Positions 55,916 through 62,890 of a stretch of 64,000 nucleotides of DNA are shown piece after piece. The stretch is from Pyrinomonadaceae bacterium. Its GTDB lineage: Bacteria > Acidobacteriota > Blastocatellia > Pyrinomonadales > Pyrinomonadaceae. The stretch covers positions 248,001 through 312,000 of the forward strand of contig JAJTWY010000002.1 in assembly GCA_021463165.1 (NCBI GenBank). Direction: 5' to 3'. The notes below the pieces were generated by a model. That model saw only the letters and a program-made list of their open reading frames with translations. It searched no databases and was not told the DNA's origin. Made by a program: the position numbers and the translations under genes. The number at the start of each line of letters is the position of its first letter. Position 1 is the stretch's first letter.

Positions 55916-56872
55916 TTCCGCAAACCTGAGTTCTTCGATTATCTCCCGCATATACCGCTTCCCGAGTTCAAGGTCTTCACGCCTCAGCGAGACCGCACCG
56001 ACCACTGCATGGCCGCCGCCGCCGTACTTCTCACAGATCTCCGCAATATTGTGGATGCGCGGACGCGGCGCCCATGGGTTTGAACCCACTGAGATCTTGG
56101 TCCGGAAATCGCTACGCGAAAGCGAGACGTTATAGGTCGTCTCGGGAAAGAAATAGTAAGGAATGAATTTGTTGTAACCCTCGATATCCGTATCCGTGAG
56201 GTCAAAACTGACCACGCCGCGTTCATAAGCAGAGCGCGCCTTGATCTTCTCGACGGTGTCCCAATGCCTTTCGAGGATCGGCCCGAGTTTGGCCTGTATC
56301 TCGTCGCTCGCGACGATCTCGTCGAGCGACTTTTCGGTCAACATCCGAATGATCTTTTCGACGAAAGCGGGATCTTTTTCGCCTTCGATGACCTGCATCA
56401 GCTTTAACGCCGACGACCGCAATTCGACGCATTGAGCAGGCGATTCGTATAGAGCTCCATCGATAATGTGTGCCCACTCGATAAGTTCAGCTAGCGATGG
56501 GTCCTCAAATCCAAAGTCATCTTTCGCAACGCGCGCGATGAACTCGGCGCACGACTTGCTCGTCGTGTCGAGAAACTTCTTCCCCGATGTGTCGTTCAGA
56601 AAATGCTGCTCGTCCTCATTCGAAAGAAATGCCGACTGGTGATGGTCGAACCACCAGGTTAAACGCTCATCTGGGCAATACTTAAAATCGACGATCGCAT
56701 TTTCGTCGCCATCGAATTGCTCGCGGTCAAATGCATTCCCCGCACGATGCATAGTCGGCGTATAGAAGATATCGGCATCGGCGTTGATCGTCGCACGGTA
56801 GAATTTGGTAAAGATGGCTGCCGACGAAACACCGTCGAAACAGTTGCCGTGGTAGAGGATTCGTAATTTCAT
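55913..56872 (-). CDS. DHH-family phosphoesterase
   Basis: The ATG at 56870-56872 (MKLRILYHGNCFDGVSSAAIF) is preferred over an upstream frame start. Of 319 residues, the DHH domain begins with HGNCFDGVSSAA and has WWFDHHQSAF (the DHH triad) near residue 75. The DHHA1 part has the GGGGHAVVGAVSL motif near the end. Family members cleave short RNA (nanoRNases), 3'-phosphoadenosine phosphate or cyclic dinucleotides; which applies is not visible. The first motif is CFDG rather than the usual DxDG. It converges with the lipocalin-like gene. Confidence 0.88.
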   Translation of the reverse strand: MKLRILYHGNCFDGVSSAAIFTKFYRATINADADIFYTPTMHRAGNAFDREQFDGDENAIVDFKYCPDERLTWWFDHHQSAFLSNEDEQHFLNDTSGKKFLDTTSKSCAEFIARVAKDDFGFEDPSLAELIEWAHIIDGALYESPAQCVELRSSALKLMQVIEGEKDPAFVEKIIRMLTEKSLDEIVASDEIQAKLGPILERHWDTVEKIKARSAYERGVVSFDLTDTDIEGYNKFIPYYFFPETTYNVSLSRSDFRTKISVGSNPWAPRPRIHNIAEICEKYGGGGHAVVGAVSLRREDLELGKRYMREIIEELRFAE

Positions 56873-56999
56873 CAGTCCGGAAAGCCGCGTGCGGCAAAAC
56901 ATCTTAGGCTAGTGGAACGGTAAGATATAGTCAAGACGGTCGATCGCCAGTCATCGCTTTCGACGTGACAAACGCCTGCACCGGAGAAGATCGAAGATG

Positions 57000-57031
57000 T
57001 TGAGCCGGCAGGCCGCGCGTCGGCGGCTCAA
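57000..57031. repeat. Small inverted repeat after the 3-hydroxyanthranilate dioxygenase gene
   Basis: TTGAGCCG (57000-57007) and CGGCTCAA (57024-57031) are perfectly complementary around a 16-base GC-rich loop. There is no T run on either strand, so an intrinsic terminator is not certain; it may still be a 3' end hairpin of the gene that ends at 57050. Confidence 0.5.
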
Positions 57032-57049
57032 CGGGGATGGAACGGCAGG

Positions 57050-57574
57050 CTAGACGGCCGTCTCGGGCGGCTCCATTATCGAGCCGCAGCATTGGCAGGT
57101 TCGAAGTTCCACCGAGCCGTAAAACTTCTTGAAGACCCCTTGAAACTGCGTAGTAATATCACCAAGCTGGAAGAATTCCTCGAAGAGCTTGTCGTTGCAG
57201 TTCTCGCAAAACCACATCAGGCCGTCGAGTTCGCCTAACCGCCGCTTGCGCTCAATAACGAGGCCGATGGTATTGGCCCCTCGGACAGGATTGTGCGGAA
57301 TACGTGGCGGAAGCAGGAACATATCGCCCTCGCGGATCAGAACCTCGACCGGCTTGCCGTCCTCCTGAACCAGAACCTTCACATCACCTTCAAGCTGATA
57401 GAAGAGCTCTTCGCCTTCTTCCCAATGATAATCCTTACGTGAATTGGGACCGCCAACGACCATTACGATAAAGTCCTCGTCTTGATAAACACACTGGTTC
57501 CCGACGGGCGGCTTAAGTAAATGCCGGTGGTCGTCGATCCATTGTTTGAAATTAAATGGCGCTCGCAACGTCAT
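57050..57574 (-). CDS. nbaC: 3-hydroxyanthranilate 3,4-dioxygenase
   Basis: The 174-residue cupin has the Fe(II) site YHWEEGEELFYQLEG and HNPVRGAN, the family's NPVR arginine, and two C-terminal Cys pairs (CENC and CQCC) forming the rubredoxin-like iron site of bacterial 3-HAO. It opens 3-hydroxyanthranilate to 2-amino-3-carboxymuconate semialdehyde in the kynurenine route of tryptophan breakdown or quinolinate formation. No other kynurenine gene is adjacent, but a RidA protein resembling 2-aminomuconate deaminase is at 61095. It is monocistronic, diverging from the methyltransferase gene. Confidence 0.95.
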   Translation of the reverse strand: MTLRAPFNFKQWIDDHRHLLKPPVGNQCVYQDEDFIVMVVGGPNSRKDYHWEEGEELFYQLEGDVKVLVQEDGKPVEVLIREGDMFLLPPRIPHNPVRGANTIGLVIERKRRLGELDGLMWFCENCNDKLFEEFFQLGDITTQFQGVFKKFYGSVELRTCQCCGSIMEPPETAV

Positions 57575-57669
57575 ATGTGATATAACCCTTTCCTATCGAA
57601 TTTACCATACCGGAGCTGTTTTTTCGTTCGGACGAACTGCTAGGCCTTTCCAGTAAGGAGGAAACTCAG

Positions 57670-58731
57670 ATGAACATTGACGAAAACAAACTGAATGAAC
57701 TACTTGGAAAATTTGTCGGCGACCTCGGAGCCGCGCTCCACGCCGGATCTATCGTGATCGGTGAAAAACTCGGCCTCTACAAAGCGTTGGCCCGGGCGGA
57801 CGAAACGATGACCGCTGCCGAACTCGCCGAACGGACGGGGACAAACGAACGTTACGTTCGAGAATGGCTTAATGCAAATGCAGCAGGCGGTTATGTAAAC
57901 TATGATGCCGCGAAAGACGCGTACTACCTGACGCCCGAACAGGCTTTTATCCTAACGAGTGATGAAAGCCCTGTTTACGCTCCCGGGGCATTCGTTCTTG
58001 CCGCGGCCGCGCTAAAAGCCGTCCCGAAACTGGTCGAAAGGTTCAAAACGGGCGACGGGCTCGGCTGGCACGAACACGATGCCGATCTTTTTTGCGGGAC
58101 CGAGCTTTTCTTCCGCCCCGGCTACAATGCGCATCTGATCGGCTCGTGGATCCCGTCCCTCGAAGGCGCCGAAGAGAAACTCCAACACGGCGCCAAGGTG
58201 GCCGACGTCGGGTGTGGGCTCGGTGCATCGACCATCATAATGGCAAAGGCCTATCCCAACTCCGAATTCGTCGGATTCGACTATCACGAGAAGTCGATCG
58301 ATCAGGCTCGTGCGCGGGCTGCGACAGCAAACGCCGGCAACAATCTGCGTTTCGAGGTCAGCGCTTCGAAGGATTTTCCGGGTTCGGATTATGATCTGGT
58401 CACTTTTTTCGACTGCCTGCACGACATGGGCGATCCGGTCGGCGCGGCCAAGCACGTGAGGCAGTCGCTAAAAGAAGACGGATCATGGATGATCGTCGAG
58501 CCGTTTGCGAACGACATGTATGCCGAAAATCACAATCCTGTTGGCCGGGTTTACTATTCGGCCTCGACGATGATATGCACACCGGCGTCACGGTCGCAGG
58601 AGGTCGGGCTCGGACTGGGGGCGCAAGCGGGAGAAAAGCGGATCCGTGAGGTTGCGGAAGCCGGTGGATTTTCGCGATTCCGCCGCGCGAGCGAGACCCC
58701 GTTCAACCTCATCCTCGAAGCGAGGCCATAA
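57670..58731 (+). CDS. Class I SAM-dependent methyltransferase with N-terminal winged-helix dimerisation domain
   Basis: The gene follows a strong AAGGAGG ribosome-binding site. Of 353 residues, about 1-150 form a winged-helix domain (ALHAGSIVIGEKLGLYKALA, ERTGTNERYVREWL). The catalytic domain has the SAM-binding VADVGCGLGASTIIMAKAYP near residue 180, the acidic FVGFDYHEKS and FFDCLHDMGDP. It resembles the Rv2258c-like group of methyltransferases with an O-methyltransferase-type dimerisation domain. The methyl acceptor is unknown. It converges with the DUF1697 gene, 1 base apart. Confidence 0.85.
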   Translation: MNIDENKLNELLGKFVGDLGAALHAGSIVIGEKLGLYKALARADETMTAAELAERTGTNERYVREWLNANAAGGYVNYDAAKDAYYLTPEQAFILTSDESPVYAPGAFVLAAAALKAVPKLVERFKTGDGLGWHEHDADLFCGTELFFRPGYNAHLIGSWIPSLEGAEEKLQHGAKVADVGCGLGASTIIMAKAYPNSEFVGFDYHEKSIDQARARAATANAGNNLRFEVSASKDFPGSDYDLVTFFDCLHDMGDPVGAAKHVRQSLKEDGSWMIVEPFANDMYAENHNPVGRVYYSASTMICTPASRSQEVGLGLGAQAGEKRIREVAEAGGFSRFRRASETPFNLILEARP

Positions 58732-58732
58732 A

Positions 58733-59260
58733 CTAAAGAGCGGAGAGCGTTTCAACAGTCCGCCAGTTTCGTGCGGTTACTGAGATCTTCAGCTTCTTTT
58801 CGAACTGCCCGCGTCCGAGATAACTATCGGCCACGCCCATCGGCAGGTGACAATAGATCTCGCGTCCGACAACGACAAACCGCTCGTCCGCCGGAGCTCT
58901 CTCGGCCAGCCACTGTTCGTCCGCAGGATCGAGGGGCGATGCGAGGAATAGGACGTGCATCTCCTTGTGGCTTTCAAATTGTCCGTCGAAGGGGTTGTTC
59001 CCAAGAATGTCCTTGATGCCGGCCTGCTCACGCACCATAACCGTAACCTTCTTCCCGACGTTGGCTTCGATCGCTTCTTCGATCTTCGAGACCAGCTTCT
59101 GTTCGTCCTTCTTGGGTGTATCGAAGGCCAGATTTCCGCTGTTTATATAGGTCGCGACGTTTTTGAACCCGAGCGATTCGAACATCTTCTTCAGTTCGGA
59201 CATTTTGATCATCGTGTTGCCGCCAACATTGATCCCGCGAAGTAAAGCTATATAACGCAT
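58733..59260 (-). CDS. DUF1697 family protein
   Basis: The ATG at 59258-59260 (MRYIALLRGINVGGNTMIKM) follows GGGGAGGA, so the longer frame to 59329 is not used. The 175-residue protein has the hallmark RGINVGG..IKMSELKKMFESLGF, the NSGNLAFDT motif and VVGREIYCHLPMG. The function of DUF1697 is unknown. It is 92 bases downstream of the alcohol dehydrogenase on the same strand and may or may not be in its transcript. Confidence 0.88.
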   Translation of the reverse strand: MRYIALLRGINVGGNTMIKMSELKKMFESLGFKNVATYINSGNLAFDTPKKDEQKLVSKIEEAIEANVGKKVTVMVREQAGIKDILGNNPFDGQFESHKEMHVLFLASPLDPADEQWLAERAPADERFVVVGREIYCHLPMGVADSYLGRGQFEKKLKISVTARNWRTVETLSAL

Positions 59261-59348
59261 TAGATCCTCCCCGGCTGATACACGAAAGAGCGCCGGAATA
59301 TCATCTTTCCGGCGGCGACTTTCGTGCATTCTCGCGGTTCACACCCTC

Positions 59349-60425
59349 TCAGGCATTTTTCATGTCGATGACAAAGCGGTATCGAACGTCGGCCTTGATC
59401 GTCCTGTCGTATGCGGTTTCGATGTAGTCCGGTTTTATCACCTCGACCTCAGACCTGATGCCGTTTTCGGCGCAGAAATCAAGCATCTCCTGCGTCTCAG
59501 GAATGCCGCCGATGAGCGACCCGGAAAGGGTTTTGTTACCAAATATCAGTGCCAACGCGTGGATCTGATTCGGGCTCGGCGGTACACCAACAACGACCAT
59601 TGCCCCGCCGACACCGAGCAGTGCCAGATATTGATTCACGTCATGATCTGCGGAAACAGTATCAAGGATCATATTGAAGGTACCCGCCAATGGGGTCAGA
59701 TTTGCAGGATCGCTCGAAACAACAAAGTGATCGGCGCCCAGCGATCTCACATCGGCCTCTTTCGAGGGCGACGTACTAAAGATGGTAACCTCGGCCCCCA
59801 TGGCTCTTGCGATCTTAACCCCCATGTGGCCAAGGCCCCCCAGTCCGACGATGCCAACTTTCTGCCCCGGGCCGACCTTGAACCGTTTCAAGGGCGAATA
59901 GGTCGTAATGCCGGCACAAAGAAGCGGCGCAACGCCCGAGAGATCACCGTCGGCCTTGACCTTAAGGGCGTAGTTCTCGTCAATGACATATTTATCCGAA
60001 TAGCCGCCGTATGTCTTGGTCACACGATCCATTTCAGTGCCGTTATAGGTATAGGCGGCCATTTTTACGCAGAACTGCTCGTGCCCATTCCGGCAATTTA
60101 CACACTCACGGCACGAGTCAATAAAGCAGCCGATACCTGCAATGTCGCCCACCTTGAATTTCGTCACGGCATCGCCGACCTGCGAAACGCGCCCGACGAT
60201 CTCATGGCCCGGCACTAGCGGATAGTTGGTCGGCATTGAGTCTTTCCATTCATTCCTGGCCTGATGAATGTCCGAATGGCATATCCCCGCGTATTCGATC
60301 TCGATCAAAATATCGTTAGCCCCGACCGCACGGCGAGTAAATTCGAAAGGTTCGAACCCCCCTTCTTCACTATGTGTGGCAAAGCCGCGCGTCGCGACCG
60401 CCTTTGATTCTTCTGGTGTCATCAT
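59349..60425 (-). CDS. Zinc-dependent NAD(P) alcohol dehydrogenase (YahK/CAD-like)
   Basis: The 358-residue protein has the catalytic zinc site AGICHSDIHQARNEW and PGHEIVGRV, the structural zinc knot (CRECVNCRNGHEQFC), and the Rossmann stretch GIVGLGGLGHMGVKIARAMG. Family members reduce aldehydes with NADPH or oxidise primary alcohols. AAGGAG is 2 bases before the first ATG and 5 bases before the second, so the second (60422) may be the real start. A short remnant of another copy's C-terminus lies upstream of its own start at 60472-60518. Confidence 0.92.
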   Translation of the reverse strand: MMTPEESKAVATRGFATHSEEGGFEPFEFTRRAVGANDILIEIEYAGICHSDIHQARNEWKDSMPTNYPLVPGHEIVGRVSQVGDAVTKFKVGDIAGIGCFIDSCRECVNCRNGHEQFCVKMAAYTYNGTEMDRVTKTYGGYSDKYVIDENYALKVKADGDLSGVAPLLCAGITTYSPLKRFKVGPGQKVGIVGLGGLGHMGVKIARAMGAEVTIFSTSPSKEADVRSLGADHFVVSSDPANLTPLAGTFNMILDTVSADHDVNQYLALLGVGGAMVVVGVPPSPNQIHALALIFGNKTLSGSLIGGIPETQEMLDFCAENGIRSEVEVIKPDYIETAYDRTIKADVRYRFVIDMKNA

Positions 60426-60471
60426 TGCTCCTTTTTCTGTTCTGGATCGTAGCCGGACCGCTCACTGACCT

Positions 60472-60518
60472 GTGTCGGACATCCGCCTTGATCGCCCTGT
60501 CGTATGCTTGATCGATCC
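60472..60518 (-). pseudogene. Remnant of an alcohol dehydrogenase C-terminus
   Basis: On the minus strand this stretch reads IDQAYDRAIKADVRHR, closely matching AYDRTIKADVRYRF near the C-terminus of the dehydrogenase at 59349. DNA identity is 22 of 23 over the core (TTGATCG, CCTGTCGTATGC shared). No start, no zinc sites and no upstream domain accompany it, and it runs into the GNAT gene end. It looks like the tail left from an earlier tandem copy or a recombination event. Confidence 0.7.
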
Positions 60519-60540
60519 CGCCTGCGTGGATCTACGTATC

Positions 60541-61089
60541 CTATTCAGTATTTTTCAGGTCTTTCGACATTCGGACACACGTTATTGTGATTCCGTTGCC
60601 GACCGGCACTTCGACGTGTTCGGAGCCGGTATACCCCTTCGCTGCGTATAAAGGCACTCCCGGCATTGTGGACATCATCTCGGCCACGGAGAATCCATTT
60701 TCCAAGATCTCTCTTTCACACATCTCGAGCAGGGCCGTGCCAACTCCTCTCCTTGCTGCTCGCGGATGGACAAAGAACGCCCGGATCTTGGCCGCCTCCG
60801 TTTTTGGGTCGAGCAGTTCCGGATCACGGCTCTCTGCATAAATACTCGCACCGTAGAGCGTTTTCCTCATGCTCCATCCGCCGCAGCCGGCCAGTTCACC
60901 ATCGATCTCAGCCACAAAGTAAGTTCCGTCCGCGATCAGGTCGGTATCGATGCCAAATACCGTCGAGATCGAAAGATCGATCTGCTGCTGATTGTAGAAA
61001 TCGGGTGCAAGTCCCCGAACTGAATCGCGAATTAGCTCAGCCAACTGCTCAGCGTCCGCATCGGTCGCCTTTCGTATCGAGATCGCCAT
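60541..61089 (-). CDS. GNAT-family N-acetyltransferase
   Basis: The 182-residue protein has the GNAT fold: IRKATDADAEQLAELIRDS, the acetyl-CoA loop FFVHPRAARRGVGTALLEMC (R-x-x-G-x-G/A form) near residue 110, and GVPLYAAKGYTGSEHVEVPV near the end. It should transfer acetyl from acetyl-CoA to an amine; the acceptor is unknown. Its stop abuts the alcohol dehydrogenase remnant, and the RidA gene ends only 5 bases before its start, so RidA and GNAT are probably one unit. Confidence 0.88.
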   Translation of the reverse strand: MAISIRKATDADAEQLAELIRDSVRGLAPDFYNQQQIDLSISTVFGIDTDLIADGTYFVAEIDGELAGCGGWSMRKTLYGASIYAESRDPELLDPKTEAAKIRAFFVHPRAARRGVGTALLEMCEREILENGFSVAEMMSTMPGVPLYAAKGYTGSEHVEVPVGNGITITCVRMSKDLKNTE

Positions 61090-61094
61090 TGCCT

Positions 61095-61511
61095 TCAGTC
61101 CAAAGTAGCGATGACCTTCAATTCGATGGCTATGGGCGTCGGCAGCGAACTGATCTCAACGGTCGTCCGACAGGGCCGATTGTCCGCAAAATATTCTGCG
61201 TAAACCCGATTATAGATCGCAAAATCGTCTTTCATATTTGTCAGAAAAACTGTGACATCAACGATATTCTCCCATGACGACCCCGCATCCTCAACGATGT
61301 ATCTGACGTTCTGGAATACCGATCGACACTGCGTTTCGATATCGTACGAGACGATCTGACCAGACTGATCCAATTCAACGCCCGGGATATCCTTTGAGCC
61401 GCGCTGACGCGGGCCGACACCCGAAAGAAAAAGCAGATTCCCGACACGCCGGGCATGCGGATATAGCCCAACTGGTTCGGGAGCCCTGGAAGATTCCGTT
61501 ATTTCAGACAC
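61095..61511 (-). CDS. RidA/YjgF-family protein resembling 2-aminomuconate deaminase
   Basis: The 138-residue protein starts at GTG 61509-61511. It contains GLYPHARRVGNLLFLSGVGP and the RidA arginine (CRTTVEISSLP). The opening PHARRVGNLLFLSG form matches my memory of 2-aminomuconate deaminases (NbaF/AmnD) better than generic RidA. RidA proteins hydrolyse reactive enamines/imines. With 3-hydroxyanthranilate dioxygenase 4 kb away, a role in the 2-aminomuconate branch is plausible. TAAAAT (61523-61518) ends 6 bases before the GTG, another leaderless-type start. Confidence 0.82.
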   Translation of the reverse strand: MSEITESSRAPEPVGLYPHARRVGNLLFLSGVGPRQRGSKDIPGVELDQSGQIVSYDIETQCRSVFQNVRYIVEDAGSSWENIVDVTVFLTNMKDDFAIYNRVYAEYFADNRPCRTTVEISSLPTPIAIELKVIATLD

Positions 61512-61657
61512 ATACGGATTTTACAACCTGGCCGCGAATCGGAAAAGCGATGATCGGAGAAACACACCATGGAATAATATTGATGATAAAGTACATTAAG
61601 AATGTGGGAAAAGAGGTTGAGGCGGATCAGCCGGCCATTAAGAGAGGTCATATTGAA

Positions 61658-62329
61658 ATGCGGTCATCGTTAATAATTCTCCTTATCGCAGCGATTGCAA
61701 CCGCTGTCGGCTGTGGTATTGCAAGCAGTTCCGGTAAAACGGTCGACCTTGCTGATCTCGCTCCGGCGACTGAAGGCGAACCCGCGGCGGGAACCGAGAC
61801 CGCCGTATTCGCCGGCGGCTGTTTCTGGGGCGTTGAGGCTGTTTTTGAACACGTAAAAGGTGTTGCCGATGTGAGGTCTGGTTACGCAGGCGGCGATGCC
61901 CGGTCGGCCAACTATGACAGAGTCAGTGAAGGTGAAACGGACCACGCCGAGTCGGTCGAGATCGTCTATGATCCGTCGAAGGTCACTTATACGCAGCTAT
62001 TGACGATCTTTTTCGCGGTGGCACACGACCCTACACAGCTTGATCGCCAGGGCCCTGACGTCGGCCGACAATACCGCTCCGCCATCTTTTACCTGAATGA
62101 CGCACAAAGGAAAACGGCCGCCGCCTACATCGAAGCGATCGACCGTTCAAAGGCACTGGCCAAACCGGTCGTGACCCAGGTCGTGCCGCTCGTTAAATTT
62201 TACCCAGCCGAGGGGTATCATCAGGACTTTATGAAAAAGAACCCGAGCCATCCGTATATCCTGGCGCATGACAAGCCAAAACTCGATGATCTGAAAAAGC
62301 GATTTCCTCAGTTCTACAGCGGCAAATAG
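61658..62329 (+). CDS. msrA: Exported (lipoprotein-type) peptide methionine sulfoxide reductase MsrA
   Basis: The ATG at 61658 is chosen because AGAGAGG lies upstream and the product then begins with a hydrophobic export signal ending AVGCG, a plausible lipobox. The 223 residues include catalytic GGCFWGVEAVF, YAGGDARSANYDRVSEG, DHAESVEIVYDP and DRQGPDVGRQYRSAIFY. It repairs oxidised methionines outside the cytoplasm, complementing the cytosolic copy at 52356. The longer upstream frame lacks a start signal. Confidence 0.88.
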   Translation: MRSSLIILLIAAIATAVGCGIASSSGKTVDLADLAPATEGEPAAGTETAVFAGGCFWGVEAVFEHVKGVADVRSGYAGGDARSANYDRVSEGETDHAESVEIVYDPSKVTYTQLLTIFFAVAHDPTQLDRQGPDVGRQYRSAIFYLNDAQRKTAAAYIEAIDRSKALAKPVVTQVVPLVKFYPAEGYHQDFMKKNPSHPYILAHDKPKLDDLKKRFPQFYSGK

Positions 62330-62890
62330 CTAGAATCTACGCAGCGACCTCAGTATCTTCTCGGTATGGGCCATCGAGATCATTGCCATGCTGGGGTCAT
62401 CCTTCTCCTCTCCCCCGTACCAGCCGATGTAGTGGAAAGCGGTCCCGCCAACGTCGAACCACTCGGTCATAACATAGTTTTTCAGCTTCTCGCCTTCAGT
62501 ATCCGGGTCTTTTGGCTCGTAGTAAAGATGTATCTTCCCAACGGGCGACGAGATCGTCTTTGCCCCTTCGTACATCAGGTCGCCAAGGCCGTCAAAACCG
62601 GCTTCGAGAGCGAACCGCTGTGTTCGTCCGTCGGCGAGTTTGGTCGAATAAATAATGACCAGGCTTCGCTCATAGATCTTTACGCTTCGACCCAGATTCA
62701 ATTCGATCTTTTCGAGCTTAAACCCCGCGGGCAGCCATGTCGGCAGCGGCAGCGGTGTTGTCAGCTTTGCCCTCTGCAACTCCTTCAACTGTGCCGTCGA
62801 AACGCCGGGGAATTTCGCTGCCTGAGCCTTCGCAACAACGGCGGCCGCCGCAACCATACAAACAATAAGGATGATATGTCTTGACTTCAT
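62330..62890 (-). CDS. Exported protein of unknown function (possibly DUF4367-like)
   Basis: The 186-residue protein has a signal peptide (MKSRHIILIVCMVAAAAVVA). The mature part contains PLPLPTWLPAGFKLEKIEL and repeated strands (GRSVKIYERSLVIIYS, GKIHLYYEP, ENY-like MTEWFDVGGTAFHYIGWYGG). PAGF after a proline-rich start and the short beta strands recall DUF4367-type domains of anti-sigma and envelope proteins, but I would not assign it. Its ATG overlaps the pepT stop (ATGA), so it is translationally coupled to the peptidase. Confidence 0.6.
   Translation of the reverse strand: MKSRHIILIVCMVAAAAVVAKAQAAKFPGVSTAQLKELQRAKLTTPLPLPTWLPAGFKLEKIELNLGRSVKIYERSLVIIYSTKLADGRTQRFALEAGFDGLGDLMYEGAKTISSPVGKIHLYYEPKDPDTEGEKLKNYVMTEWFDVGGTAFHYIGWYGGEEKDDPSMAMISMAHTEKILRSLRRF

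Noticed and set aside
60340..60360. GGTTCGAACC-like tRNA T-arm sequence
   Set aside because: It lies inside the alcohol dehydrogenase coding sequence and no acceptor stem or anticodon arm surrounds it. No tRNA was found elsewhere in the window.
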